Of a stretch of 15,613 nt of DNA, positions 1-8,342 are shown one piece after another. Location of the stretch: assembly GCA_903822115.1 (NCBI GenBank), contig CAIJNU010000116.1, positions 1 to 15,613 of the forward strand, given 5' to 3'. The first letter of the stretch is position 1. Every line of letters starts with the position of its first letter. The position numbers and the translations under genes were made by a program. Source of the stretch: an uncultured Candidatus Peregrinibacteria bacterium (GTDB taxonomy: Bacteria; Patescibacteriota; Gracilibacteria; Peribacterales; Peribacteraceae). The notes beneath the pieces are model-generated. The model was given only the letters and a program-made list of their open reading frames with translations, was not told the DNA's origin and ran no database searches.

Positions 1-1473
1 CCGCGCCGCTCGATCTTGCAGGCGCTCACCTCCCATCCAATGCTGCTGGGCACCAGTGAGCTCTCAAGCCTCTTCCACTTCCCGAATATCAAGTACAACA
101 AAGTAGAGACGATCAAGTGGCAGAATTTCAAACTTGCCCCCGCACCCATGAACATTCCGGAGGAGGGGCTCTTCCTCGGCATGAACACGTTCCGCGGAGA
201 GAAGCGTCGGATCAATATTCACCACGAAGATCGCTTCCGCCACTTCTACATCATCGGGCAAACCGGAACCGGCAAATCCTCGATCATTCAGATCATGGCT
301 CGCCAGGACTTCAACTCCGACCGCGGCGTCTGCGTCGTCGATCCGCACGGCTCGCTCATCGAGGATCTGATGCCCTACATTCCCCGCTCGCGTGCCGACG
401 ACGTCATCTACTTCAACCCCGCCGACACCGAACGCCCGTTGGGTCTCAACCTTCTCGAGGGCAAAACGCCGGAAGAGCGCGACCTCATCGCGCTCGATGC
501 GATGAACATGATGGTGAAGATGTTCGGCGAGGAAATCTTCGGCCCGCGCATCCAAGACTACTTCCGCAACGGGTGCCTCACGCTCATGGAGGATGAGGAG
601 GAGGGAGGCGCGATCACGGATCTCGTGCGTCTCTTCACGGATGACGAGTGGCAACGCTACAAGGTCGGCAAAGTGCAGAACCCCATCGTGCGCTCCTTCT
701 GGGAAAAGCAGATGGCCTCCACCGGCCAGAGAGAGAAGCAGGAGATGATCCCCTACTTCGCCGCGAAGTTTGGGCAATTCACGACGAACACACTCATTCG
801 CAACATCGTCGGCCAGACGAAGAGCGCGTTCGACATCACCGAGGTAATGAACTCGGGGAAGATCCTCCTCATGAATCTCTCCAAAGGTCTCATCGGCGAC
901 ATCAACAGTAATCTCCTCGGGTTGATCATCGTGAACAAGATTCAAGTCGCCGCGATGCGCCGTCAGCGACAGAATCTGGAGGAGCGAAAAGATTTCTTCC
1001 TCTACATCGACGAATTCCAGAACTTCGTCACGCAGTCGATCGAATCCATTCTCTCCGAAGCGCGCAAATACCGACTCGGTTTGATCCTCGCCCATCAGTA
1101 CCTCGGCCAACTCGAGAAGGAGAGCAAGATCGCCGGCAACGTCTCGCTCAAGGGGGCCGTCTTCGGCAACGTCGGCACGATGATGTTCTACAAGATCGGC
1201 CCCCAGGACACGGAAATCTGCGCGAAGGAAATGAAGCCCGTCTTCTCCGAACAGGATCTCGTGAACATGGACGCGTTCAAGGGCGCGATGAAACTCTGCA
1301 TCGACGGCCAGCCCTCCCGCCCCTTCTCCATCGATGTTCCCCGTCCGTGGCTCGACACGACCTACACGAAGGACGTGCAGGCGGCAGAAGCCTTCAAGCA
1401 ACTCTCACGCCTCAAATACGGTCGCGCAAAGGAATTCGTGGACCGTGAAATAATCAGGAGAATCGGGGGATGA
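1..1473 (+). CDS. HerA/VirB4-like (DUF87-type) DNA-translocation ATPase, 3' part
   Basis: The reading frame is open from the first base, so the gene begins outside the window; 490 residues are visible and the TTG at 16 is not a convincing start. Walker A GQTGTGKSS lies near 256-282. A Walker B-like stretch FFLYIDEFQNF lies near 994-1026, and just beyond it is the motor motif LILAHQYLGQL. VVDPHGSLIEDL and LLMNLSKG are also typical of VirB4/TraC/HerA-type RecA-fold ATPases. Such proteins hydrolyse ATP at the membrane to move DNA or protein in type IV secretion, pilus or conjugation-like machines; many CPR genomes carry long DUF87 forms of this kind. The family's N-terminal half is missing here only because of the window edge. 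The stop is one base from the stop of the convergent sortase gene. The family is clear; the exact system (secretion, pilus or DNA uptake) is not. Confidence 0.85.
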   Translation, partial: PRRSILQALTSHPMLLGTSELSSLFHFPNIKYNKVETIKWQNFKLAPAPMNIPEEGLFLGMNTFRGEKRRINIHHEDRFRHFYIIGQTGTGKSSIIQIMARQDFNSDRGVCVVDPHGSLIEDLMPYIPRSRADDVIYFNPADTERPLGLNLLEGKTPEERDLIALDAMNMMVKMFGEEIFGPRIQDYFRNGCLTLMEDEEEGGAITDLVRLFTDDEWQRYKVGKVQNPIVRSFWEKQMASTGQREKQEMIPYFAAKFGQFTTNTLIRNIVGQTKSAFDITEVMNSGKILLMNLSKGLIGDINSNLLGLIIVNKIQVAAMRRQRQNLEERKDFFLYIDEFQNFVTQSIESILSEARKYRLGLILAHQYLGQLEKESKIAGNVSLKGAVFGNVGTMMFYKIGPQDTEICAKEMKPVFSEQDLVNMDAFKGAMKLCIDGQPSRPFSIDVPRPWLDTTYTKDVQAAEAFKQLSRLKYGRAKEFVDREIIRRIGG

Positions 1474-1474
1474 A

Positions 1475-2596
1475 TCACTGGTTTGCCACACTGCTCACGG
1501 GCACCGCGTGCACGAGGTAGCGCTGCGAGATGGAATCCGGCGGCCAGCAGGTGTAGAGGATGAGCTCTTCGCCGTTCCCCGAGAACGGCTGCATGTCATC
1601 AACGGAAACCGTCTCCTTGGAAGACACTTGATACGTGTAGAGCTTTCCCTGATACGTGACGTACACCAGATCTCCCTGCTGGAGCTCGTTCACTTTGCGG
1701 AAGATCTTCGTATATTTGGAGACGTCCCACGGGTAACCGCTCGAATGTCCGTAAATCATGATCTTGCTCCCGCCCCCCGGATAGCCGAAGAGTTGTCCCA
1801 CACCGTCGTGGAGCGGCGCAAGGAGACCGTCGCTTGTCAGCGGATCACTGGGATGAGAAACCGTCAGATCATTGATGCCAAGCGCGGGAATCGAAATGGC
1901 AAAGGGCTTCGACGAAAGCGCGATGTCCGCCGTGTTCGTCGGCGGAGAAACGAGGGAAAAATTCGAAGAAGCGGCGGCAGAAGGATCACCGAATGCGACG
2001 AGATTGCTGCGCGTTACGACATCGAGTCGGTACGCCATATCGAAGAACTGCCCCCGCGTCATGGGAACACCCAAGTACAAATGTTCCTTGGATGAGATGA
2101 GATTTTTTTCGAATGCCGCGGAGACAGCGGCCTTGTACCACGCCGCACTTCCGGCATCCGTACCGAGTCCGTACGATCGCATCAGAAGCACGATCGCCTC
2201 CTCCGCAGAGAGCGGAGCGGCGGGGCGGAACGTATGATCGGCATATCCCGTGACGAGGCCGGCCTCGTACGCCGTCTCGAGGTACGGTGCGTACCATGAC
2301 GACTGATCGACGTCCGAGAAGAGCGGCAATGGAGGCAAGTGTGCGCTCAACCACTGTTCTCTCTTTGCGTAATTGGGATGGAGCATCACGATGACTTTCA
2401 GCACCTGAGCACGCGTGAGGAGCGAGCCGGGCAATCCCTGCTGCTGCACTCCGCTGATCACTCCCCTCTCGGAAAGGTACTCAAATGCAGAGGCGTACCG
2501 CGTGTTCGAAACATCCGCAAATGGAACGGCAGCCGCGAGGGATGGCGCGAGGATAAGGACGATGAAAATCGCGTGGAGACGGGCGCGCATAAGCAT
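1475..2596 (-). CDS. Secreted SLH-repeat protein with C-terminal sortase domain
   Basis: 373 aa from ATG 2596; TTG 2599 and ATG 2590 are in-frame alternatives, and no Shine-Dalgarno decides between them. A basic start (MRARLH), a hydrophobic core and an AAA site near residue 23 form a signal peptide. Three S-layer-homology-like repeats follow, at about 27-75 (FADVSNTRYASAFEYL), 93-143 (LFSDVDQSSWYAPYLETA, GYADHTFRP) and 152-195. The C-terminal ~140 residues are a sortase fold: IPALGIND, the catalytic His in IYGHSSG (H284), the catalytic Cys in LYTCWPP (C350) and the Arg in SQRYLVHA (R359). Sortases are transpeptidases that attach or polymerise surface proteins. SLH repeats normally bind cell-wall polymers, so the enzyme may be held on the wall rather than by a membrane helix (inference). 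No LPXTG-type substrate gene lies in the window. Class (D/E-like) is not certain. Confidence 0.85.
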   Translation of the reverse strand: MLMRARLHAIFIVLILAPSLAAAVPFADVSNTRYASAFEYLSERGVISGVQQQGLPGSLLTRAQVLKVIVMLHPNYAKREQWLSAHLPPLPLFSDVDQSSWYAPYLETAYEAGLVTGYADHTFRPAAPLSAEEAIVLLMRSYGLGTDAGSAAWYKAAVSAAFEKNLISSKEHLYLGVPMTRGQFFDMAYRLDVVTRSNLVAFGDPSAAASSNFSLVSPPTNTADIALSSKPFAISIPALGINDLTVSHPSDPLTSDGLLAPLHDGVGQLFGYPGGGSKIMIYGHSSGYPWDVSKYTKIFRKVNELQQGDLVYVTYQGKLYTYQVSSKETVSVDDMQPFSGNGEELILYTCWPPDSISQRYLVHAVPVSSVANQ

Positions 2597-2598
2597 CA

Positions 2599-2639
2599 AA
2601 AGTATTACATAATATATAATTTTGTCAATGATTTCTCAA
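2599..2639. promoter_or_regulatory. AT-rich divergent promoter region (sortase / ychF)
   Basis: This is the only strongly AT-rich patch between the divergent sortase and ychF starts. On the plus strand a perfect TATAAT lies at 2615-2620, about 80 bases before ychF, without a clear -35 box. On the minus strand a perfect TTGACA lies at 2623-2628, but the hexamer 17 bases further on (ATACTT, 2600-2605) is a poor -10. If that one is used, the sortase mRNA would have almost no leader. Promoter activity is inferred from composition and these partial matches only. Confidence 0.4.
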
Positions 2640-2702
2640 TCCCGCCCACAGATGTATTTCCCGCTTCATTCTTCTCTTTCCGTGCTGCATACTGCCAAAG
2701 CA

Positions 2703-3797
2703 ATGGCCATGCAAATCGGCATCGTCGGGCTTCCCAATGTCGGCAAATCCACACTCTTCAACGCGCTCACGCGCACGAAGGGCGCGACTGCCGCGAACTA
2801 TCCGTTCTGCACGATCGATCCGAATGTCGGCATCGTGGAAGTGCCGGATTCCCGTCTCGACGCGCTCGCAGCCATCTGTCATCCCAAGAAGATCATTCCC
2901 GCCGCCGTGGAATTTCTGGACATCGCCGGACTCGTGAAAGGAGCGAGTAAAGGAGAGGGGCTCGGCAACGCATTCCTAAGTCACATTCGGGAAGTCGATG
3001 CGATCTGCCACGTCGTGCGTGTCTTCGAGGGGACCGACATCATCCACGTCGAAGGCAACATCGAACCGAAGCGCGACCGGGAAACGATCGAGATGGAGCT
3101 CATCCTCTCGGATCTCATGGGAATCGAAAAGCGCATAGACAAAGCGGCGCCCGCCGCCCGCACCGGAGACAAGGAGAAAATTCTAGAACTCGCTCTCCTC
3201 AAGAAGATCCACGCCGCACTGCAGGATGGAAAACCCGCCACCAGCATTCCCATGACCCATGAGGAAGAGGTGCTTGCGAAGCAACTTCAGCTCCTCACGA
3301 CCAAGCCGGTCATCTACGCGCTCAATGCCTCGGAAGAACAACTGCGCACGCTCACCGAAGAGGATGCCCGCGCGAAACTCGCACTTCCGCAGGAAGCGAA
3401 ACTCGTCATCATCTGCGCGAAAGTGGAGGAAGATTTGCAAGATCTCTCGCCGCAGGAGGCCAAGGAGTACTTGAAGGAACTCTCGCTGGAGGAAGCCGGC
3501 CTCGATCGCCTCATTCATGCGGCGTACGCCGCACTCGGGTACATCACGTTCCTCACTGCGGGCCCCGATGAAGTACGGGCTTGGACAATCACCAAAGGCA
3601 TGAAGGCACCGGAAGCAGCCGGCGTGATTCACACCGATTTTCAGAGAGGTTTCATCTGCGCCGAGACCATCGCGTATGAGGATTACATACGATTGAATGG
3701 TGAGCACGGCGCGAAGGAAGCCGGCAAGATGCGCCAGGAAGGCAAGGAGTACGTCGTGAAGGACGGGGACATTTTCAATTTTCGCTTCAACGTCTGA
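2703..3797 (+). CDS. ychF: Redox-regulated ATPase YchF (Obg-family, OLA1-like)
   Basis: 364 aa, matching the family's usual ~363. It starts at ATG 2703 (MAMQIGIVGLPNVGKST); ATG 2709 is equally possible, and further upstream in-frame starts would add a non-homologous tail. The G1 loop GLPNVGKST is at residues 8-16. FCTIDPNVGIV, then DIAGLVKGASKGEGLGNAFL (G3 and switch region) and ALNASEE (the YchF replacement for NKxD) follow. The C-terminal TGS domain ends in KDGDIFNFRFNV, the family's signature tail. YchF binds the 70S ribosome, prefers ATP to GTP and is linked to oxidative-stress control. It lies two bases upstream of the RNHCP gene, so the two are very likely co-transcribed. No Shine-Dalgarno is visible. 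Confidence 0.97.
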   Translation: MAMQIGIVGLPNVGKSTLFNALTRTKGATAANYPFCTIDPNVGIVEVPDSRLDALAAICHPKKIIPAAVEFLDIAGLVKGASKGEGLGNAFLSHIREVDAICHVVRVFEGTDIIHVEGNIEPKRDRETIEMELILSDLMGIEKRIDKAAPAARTGDKEKILELALLKKIHAALQDGKPATSIPMTHEEEVLAKQLQLLTTKPVIYALNASEEQLRTLTEEDARAKLALPQEAKLVIICAKVEEDLQDLSPQEAKEYLKELSLEEAGLDRLIHAAYAALGYITFLTAGPDEVRAWTITKGMKAPEAAGVIHTDFQRGFICAETIAYEDYIRLNGEHGAKEAGKMRQEGKEYVVKDGDIFNFRFNV

Positions 3798-3799
3798 TC

Positions 3800-4108
3800 A
3801 TGCCCTTCATCGCGCGCCAAGAACCGTTCACCTGTGAACACTGCAAGAGAGGAGTACTCCCGCTCTCAAGCGGCAGTTACCGCAACCATTGCCCCTTCTG
3901 TCTCTGGAGTAAGCACGTCGATGACGAGGGTCCGGGTGACCGCGCTTCTCTCTGCCAAGGACTGATGGAGCCTGTCGGCATCGATCAAGATTCTTCCAAG
4001 GGATGGATCATCATCCACCGCTGCGTGTTGTGCGGGAAAGAGGGAAAGAACAAGGCTGCTCCCGATGATAATTTCGAGGAGATTTCTCGGGCATCACAGA
4101 AATATTGA
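3800..4108 (+). CDS. RNHCP-domain zinc-ribbon protein
   Basis: 102 aa; ATG starts two bases after the ychF stop. The family motif RNHCPFCLWSKHVD is at residues 28-41, followed by PGDRASLC. Cysteine pairs CEHC (13-16), CPFC (31-34) and CVLC (74-77) suggest a bound zinc ion. The tail HRCVLCGKEGKNKAAPDDN also fits the family, which is common in small genomes and some Gram-positives and has no established biochemical role. Coupling to ychF hints at a translation- or RNA-related job, but that is guesswork. The 81 bases after the stop are AT-rich with short T runs and no convincing hairpin; the next gene converges from the other strand. Confidence 0.88.
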   Translation: MPFIARQEPFTCEHCKRGVLPLSSGSYRNHCPFCLWSKHVDDEGPGDRASLCQGLMEPVGIDQDSSKGWIIIHRCVLCGKEGKNKAAPDDNFEEISRASQKY

Positions 4109-4189
4109 TCTCTTTTTGTATTCTGATATTTACTTTTGAATAAGGGCTATTTTCAATATTTGCTCTAGGCCAATCTCTGAATACATTTT

Positions 4190-4633
4190 TTATTCTTTCC
4201 TCCGAAGTTGCGACAGGTACTGCTGAGAGAGAGCAGGTTTCACGGGAAGTTTCTCCTGCACATTTCCTTCCGGGACGGCAACGAGTTGATCGATATGTGT
4301 TTTGGGATTTGCAGAAATTCTGAGAACAAATTTCCCGCTCTCGAGAGACTTCCTTGCTTCAGGAGAAAGAGTGGAAAATTCCAAAACGTTCTCCACCCCC
4401 TTCTCCTTCAATTCCCCTTCCACTTTGCTCTTCAGTTGTTCGTGAAATTGATGATCGCTCTCGAGCGCGAAGTGCATTTCCGCCATTGCATCATTCTTCT
4501 CCATCTCACGCTCCAAATCCTCGGGCCCCTTCACGCGCTCTCGCAGCTTCTCGTATGCCTCGGGGCTTCGCATGCGACGACGAATCTTCTCGCGCTCCTG
4601 CGAGGGGACATGATCGAGATAGGAGTCGGACAT
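4190..4633 (-). CDS. Hypothetical charged, mostly helical cytoplasmic protein
   Basis: 147 aa from ATG 4633; I do not recognise it. The protein is highly charged (EREKIRRRMRSPEAYEKL, LEREMEKNDAMAEMHF), with no signal peptide, no membrane helix and no cysteine. The first ~85 residues look helical. The middle (LEFSTLSPEARKSLESGKFVLRIS) could be a small alpha/beta unit, and the tail (LSQQYLSQLRRKE) is basic. It has no Shine-Dalgarno. It lies downstream of nrdJ on the same strand, 96 bases away, but an inverted repeat fills most of that gap, so co-transcription is uncertain. Consistent coding character over the full length and no better frame opposite support a real gene. Confidence 0.65.
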   Translation of the reverse strand: MSDSYLDHVPSQEREKIRRRMRSPEAYEKLRERVKGPEDLEREMEKNDAMAEMHFALESDHQFHEQLKSKVEGELKEKGVENVLEFSTLSPEARKSLESGKFVLRISANPKTHIDQLVAVPEGNVQEKLPVKPALSQQYLSQLRRKE

Positions 4634-4640
4634 GGAACGA

Positions 4641-4715
4641 GTATAACGTATATCGTATTACGTATGACGTATAAACAATGAGCAGGAATGATGATCCATA
4701 CGTAATACGTTATAC
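4641..4715. repeat. Inverted repeat built from 7-bp ATACGT-type units
   Basis: The right arm (4697-4715) is catacgtaatacgttatac. The left arm (4641-4666) is its reverse complement with one extra 7-bp unit inserted, followed by another acgtata at 4667-4673. Read as heptamers, the minus strand gives TATACGT, CATACGT, AATACGA, TATACGT. The arms are 30 bases apart, so RNA from nrdJ could fold into a long AT-rich hairpin between nrdJ and the hypothetical gene. There is no T tract to make it a standard terminator. Confidence 0.8.
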
Positions 4716-4729
4716 GCTCCAAGTATCCC

Positions 4730-7700
4730 TCAACTGCACCCCGAAGTCGCTCCGCAATCCAAGCACACCTCACAACTGCCATTTCGCTTCATGCGCATAG
4801 ACCCGCACCCCGTACACTGCGAGCCCGTGAATCCCTGGAGCTTGGCCTGAGCGGTCTTCTCGGTGCTCTGATCTATCTGCTCGACGGCAGCTTCGATCTC
4901 CTTCTTCGTCTTGAGATCGACGATGGTGCCAAGATCGGTCTTCACAATCGGCGTGCCCTCATCGACAACAGGCAGGCGCATGGCAAACGCGGACTTGCTC
5001 TTCGAGCCCTCCGCGTAGGCCTTCTCCACGAGATCGGAATTATGGAAACGTTTGGCTTGATCCTTGGCGAGAAACTTGAGCGCCAACCAACGCCCCATGT
5101 AATCCATGATGCTCTTCACCATCGGAATTTCCTTATTGCCCGTCATGCCCATCGGTTCGAAACGCGTGTTCACGAGCTTCTCGCAGAGCACCTCGAGCGG
5201 CACGCCGTACTGCAAATTCATCGAGAGACTGAGTGCGAGCGTGTCCATGACGCCCGAGAGCATGGATCCCTCCTTCGCCATCTTGATGAAGATTTCCCCC
5301 GGAGTCCCATCCTCGTACATACCGACGTGAATGTAGCCCTCGTGTCCCGCAATGGAGAATTTGTGTGCGATCGCCATGCGTTCCTCGGGGAGCTTCCTGC
5401 GACGCGGCACTTCCTTGATGACGATTTTTTCCACGATCTTCGTCTCGACGATCTTTTCCGAGGATGACTCCTTGGCATCGGACTTATTGCCGAGGGGCTG
5501 GGAGAGCTTGCTGCCGTCCCGATAGAGCGCATTTGCCTTCAATGAGAGCTTCCAACTGAGGAAATACGCATTCTTGATATCCTCGACCGTCGCCTCGTTT
5601 GGAAGGTTGATCGTCTTCGAGATTGCACCCGTAATGAAGGGCTGCGTCGCGGCCATCATGCGAATATGCCCCTCCGCGGAGATGAACCTCTTTCCGATCT
5701 TGCCGCACTTGCTGGCACAATCGAAGACAGACAGATGCGATGGCTTGAGGTGCGGTGCCCCCTCCACCGTCATGTGCCCGCAGATCACCACGTTCGCCTC
5801 TTCGATCTGCTCCCGACTGAATCCGAGCGCGCGTAGCAGATTGAATGAAGGCTCGTCGGTTTGCGAAGTCTCGAAACCAAGCCGCTTCATCGTCTCCTCG
5901 CCGAGCGCCCACTTGTTGAACGCGAAGGAGAGCTCGAAGACCTGCGGCAATGTCTTCTCCACCTTTGCGATATCCTCCGCAATGAACCCCTTCGCCATGA
6001 GCGAATCACGATTGATGTACGGCGCGCCGGAGAGGCTGAGACTCCCCATCACATACCGCATGATGTCCTGCACGTCCGTCTCGCCGTACCCAAGCTCCTT
6101 GAGCGCGGGCGCCACGGATTGGTTGGCGATCTTCATGTATCCGCCGCCGGCGAGCTTCTTGAACTTCACGAGTGCGAAATCCGGTTCGACCCCCGTCGTG
6201 TCACAATCCATGAGGAGACCGATCGTCCCCGTCGGCGCGATCACCGTAACCTGCGCGTTGCGGTAGCCGTTTAGCTCCCCTTCCTGCAATGCACGATCCC
6301 AACTCTCCTTCGCCGCATGGAGGAGAGGCTGCGGGCAAACGTCCTGCTCGATTCCCACGGGAATCACATGGAGACCCTCGTACTCTCCGGGCGATGCATC
6401 GTATGCAGCGCGACGATGATTGCGAATGACGCGCAGCATTGCCTCTCGATTTCTGGCGAATCCTGCGAAAGGCCCCATCACCTTCGCCATCTCCGCCGAT
6501 GTGGCGTACGCCTCTCCTGTCAGAATGGCCGTGATTGCCGCAGCGATCGACCTGCCCATGATGGAATCGTAGGAAATGCCCATGCGCATGAGCATCGCTC
6601 CCAAATTCGCGTACCCGAGACCGAGCGTGCGGAAATCAAAACTCTTCTTCGCGATTTCGCTGCTCGGAAACTGTGCCATGAGCACGGAGAGCTCGAGGAC
6701 CACCGTCCACAGTCTCGCGGCGTGCTGGAACTTCTCGATCTCGAAGGTGCCGTGCTCCTGGTCGAAGAACTTCAACAGGTTGAGCGATGCGAGATTGCAC
6801 GCCGTATCGTCGAGGAACATGTACTCGCTGCAGGGGTTGGAAGCGTTGATGCGACCGTCTGCCGGACACGTGTGCCAATCGTTGATCGTGGTGTCGTACT
6901 GGATGCCGGGATCGGCGCAGGCCCAGGCCGCATACCCGATCTGATCCCAGAGAGAACGCGCCTTGATCGTCTTGCAGGGCTTGGGCTCCCTCCCCTCCGC
7001 CGCCGCCTTGCGCAGCTCCGTCCTCCAGTAGAGATTCCAATCGCTGTCCTTCTCCACTTCCTCGAAGAAGGAATGCTGGACGCGTATGGAGTTGTTGCTG
7101 TTCTGACCCGAAACCGTCAGGTACGCCTCGCCGTTGTAATCAGTTTCGTATCCGCTCTTCGCGAGCGCCGCGACCTTCTTCTCCTCATTCACTTTCCAAT
7201 TGATGAAGTCCTCGATATCCGGATGATCGAGATCGAGACAAACCATCTTCGCGGCTCTGCGCGTCGTTCCGCCGGATTTGATGGCTCCAGCGGCGCGATC
7301 CCCGATCTTCAGGAAACTCATGAGTCCCGAGCTTTTCCCGCCGCCGGAGAGCGGCTCATCCGCGCCTCGCAGAGCGGAGAAGTTCGTCCCGGTGCCGGAA
7401 CCGAATTTGAAGAGGCGCGCCTCCCGCGTCCACAGATCCATGATGCCTCCCTCATTCACCATGTCATCTTTCACGGATTGAATGAAGCACGCGTGCGGCT
7501 GCGGATGCGTGTAAGCGTCTTCGCTCTTGCGCACTTCGCCCGTCTTCGGATCGCAATAGTAATGACCCTGGGACGGCCCTTTGATGCCGTAGGCGAAATG
7601 TAGCCCCGTGTTGAACCACTGCGGACTGTTCGGAGCAGCCATCTGATGCACGAGCATGTAGGAGAGTTCGTCCTCGAACGCTTGCGCGTCCTGCGCCGTA

Positions 7701-8149
7701 TCGAAGTATCCCTCCGCCGCTCCCCAGTGACGCCAGCATCCCACCAACCGTCGCACCACCTGTCGGACGCTTCGTTCCGGTCCTTTGATCACTTCGCCGT
7801 GTTCATCTATGAGCACGTTCCCCTTCTCGTCGTACTGAGGAACACCCGCCTTGCGGAAGTACTTGCTCACGACAATATCCGTCGCGACCTGGCTCCAATC
7901 GGAGGGGACTTCCGCCCCCTGCATCTCGAACACCACCGAGCCATCGGTATTTACGATCTTGCTCGTGCGACGTTCGTAGCGCACCTCCTCCAGCGGATCA
8001 TTCCCGGGCGTCGTAAACACGCGAGGAATCGAGAGTCCTTTTCGCTTCCGCGATCCTCTCATCTCTTCTTGTTCGAGCGGTGTGGCGGGCGGAATCGCGC
8101 CCTCTTTCTTCGGACTGGAACGCGATAGGGACGAAGAAGGGGGATTCAT
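4730..8149 (-). CDS. nrdJ: Adenosylcobalamin-dependent (class II) ribonucleotide reductase
   Basis: 1139 aa from ATG 8149; a TTG further upstream would add 28 residues rich in Cys and Val unlike the family. It reduces ribonucleotides to deoxyribonucleotides with a B12-derived radical. The first ~60 residues are a low-complexity basic lead. Core motifs follow in order: NSPQWFNTG (~174), PHACFIQSV with the first redox Cys (C221), FGSGTGTNFSALRG (~250), NPCSEY with N438, radical Cys C440 and E442, second redox Cys C451 in TACNLASLNL, and PTGTIGLLMDCDTTG (~639). The C-terminus (about 1112-1139) is a cysteine-rich zinc-ribbon-like tail (CTGCG, CEVCLDCG, GCS), as in long NrdJ forms. No cobalamin-synthesis gene is in the window. 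A gap of 193 bases separates it from ribD and holds the likely promoter. Confidence 0.96.
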   Translation of the reverse strand: MNPPSSSLSRSSPKKEGAIPPATPLEQEEMRGSRKRKGLSIPRVFTTPGNDPLEEVRYERRTSKIVNTDGSVVFEMQGAEVPSDWSQVATDIVVSKYFRKAGVPQYDEKGNVLIDEHGEVIKGPERSVRQVVRRLVGCWRHWGAAEGYFDTAQDAQAFEDELSYMLVHQMAAPNSPQWFNTGLHFAYGIKGPSQGHYYCDPKTGEVRKSEDAYTHPQPHACFIQSVKDDMVNEGGIMDLWTREARLFKFGSGTGTNFSALRGADEPLSGGGKSSGLMSFLKIGDRAAGAIKSGGTTRRAAKMVCLDLDHPDIEDFINWKVNEEKKVAALAKSGYETDYNGEAYLTVSGQNSNNSIRVQHSFFEEVEKDSDWNLYWRTELRKAAAEGREPKPCKTIKARSLWDQIGYAAWACADPGIQYDTTINDWHTCPADGRINASNPCSEYMFLDDTACNLASLNLLKFFDQEHGTFEIEKFQHAARLWTVVLELSVLMAQFPSSEIAKKSFDFRTLGLGYANLGAMLMRMGISYDSIMGRSIAAAITAILTGEAYATSAEMAKVMGPFAGFARNREAMLRVIRNHRRAAYDASPGEYEGLHVIPVGIEQDVCPQPLLHAAKESWDRALQEGELNGYRNAQVTVIAPTGTIGLLMDCDTTGVEPDFALVKFKKLAGGGYMKIANQSVAPALKELGYGETDVQDIMRYVMGSLSLSGAPYINRDSLMAKGFIAEDIAKVEKTLPQVFELSFAFNKWALGEETMKRLGFETSQTDEPSFNLLRALGFSREQIEEANVVICGHMTVEGAPHLKPSHLSVFDCASKCGKIGKRFISAEGHIRMMAATQPFITGAISKTINLPNEATVEDIKNAYFLSWKLSLKANALYRDGSKLSQPLGNKSDAKESSSEKIVETKIVEKIVIKEVPRRRKLPEERMAIAHKFSIAGHEGYIHVGMYEDGTPGEIFIKMAKEGSMLSGVMDTLALSLSMNLQYGVPLEVLCEKLVNTRFEPMGMTGNKEIPMVKSIMDYMGRWLALKFLAKDQAKRFHNSDLVEKAYAEGSKSKSAFAMRLPVVDEGTPIVKTDLGTIVDLKTKKEIEAAVEQIDQSTEKTAQAKLQGFTGSQCTGCGSMRMKRNGSCEVCLDCGATSGCS

Positions 8150-8155
8150 AGTGCA

Positions 8156-8200
8156 GAGGTGAACAACACAACATGTCGCCCCAACGAGGCGAACAACACA
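8156..8200. repeat. Pair of 15-bp direct repeats before nrdJ
   Basis: gaggYgaacaacaca occurs at 8156-8170 (Y=t) and 8186-8200 (Y=c), exactly 30 bases apart start to start. That is close to three helical turns, so both would lie on the same face of the DNA. They sit in the nrdJ leader just downstream of the candidate promoter and could be an operator. This is inference from position and spacing only. Confidence 0.55.
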
Positions 8201-8233
8201 CCAGATATTGTTCCCGCTAAGATGGACGGTCAA
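8198..8233 (-). promoter_or_regulatory. Candidate nrdJ promoter with NrdR-box-like site
   Basis: Minus strand: TTGACC (8228-8233), a 17-base spacer, then CAATAT (8205-8210) as a weak -10. Overlapping the -10 is GAACAATATCTGGTGT (8198-8213). Its right 13 positions fit the palindromic NrdR-box pattern I recall (ACACWATATMTWGTGT) well, its left end poorly. NrdR sites commonly overlap RNR promoters. Whether this genome encodes NrdR cannot be seen here. Confidence 0.35.
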
Positions 8234-8342
8234 GTATGTTCCGCTTCACGATCCTCCAAAAGAGATGTGGCTGCTGCGAAGGAAAAACTCAAAAACGTCA
8301 GGGTGAATTCGACACAGAATTCGAGAGGAGGCAAAGGGAAAG

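Noticed and set aside
64..1401. Long minus-strand open frame opposite the ATPase gene
   Set aside because: It mirrors the codon pattern of a clearly homologous plus-strand gene; its protein is low-complexity (Glu/Val/Asp-rich) with no family motif.
2622..2702. Upstream start extending ychF by 27 residues
   Set aside because: YchF proteins begin a few residues before the GIVGLPNVGKS motif; the extension is non-homologous and overlaps the promoter region.
4109..4189. Terminator between the convergent RNHCP gene and the hypothetical gene
   Set aside because: There are T runs and weak AT-only complementarity, but no stable GC-containing stem next to a T tract on either strand.
6317..7603. 428-codon plus-strand open frame opposite nrdJ
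   Set aside because: It lies inside a strongly conserved RNR coding region; the Arg/Leu/Glu-rich product is typical of an antisense shadow in GC-rich DNA.
8150..8233. Upstream TTG start adding 28 residues to nrdJ
   Set aside because: The added residues are Cys/Val-rich and cover the candidate promoter and direct repeats; ATG 8149 is a better start.
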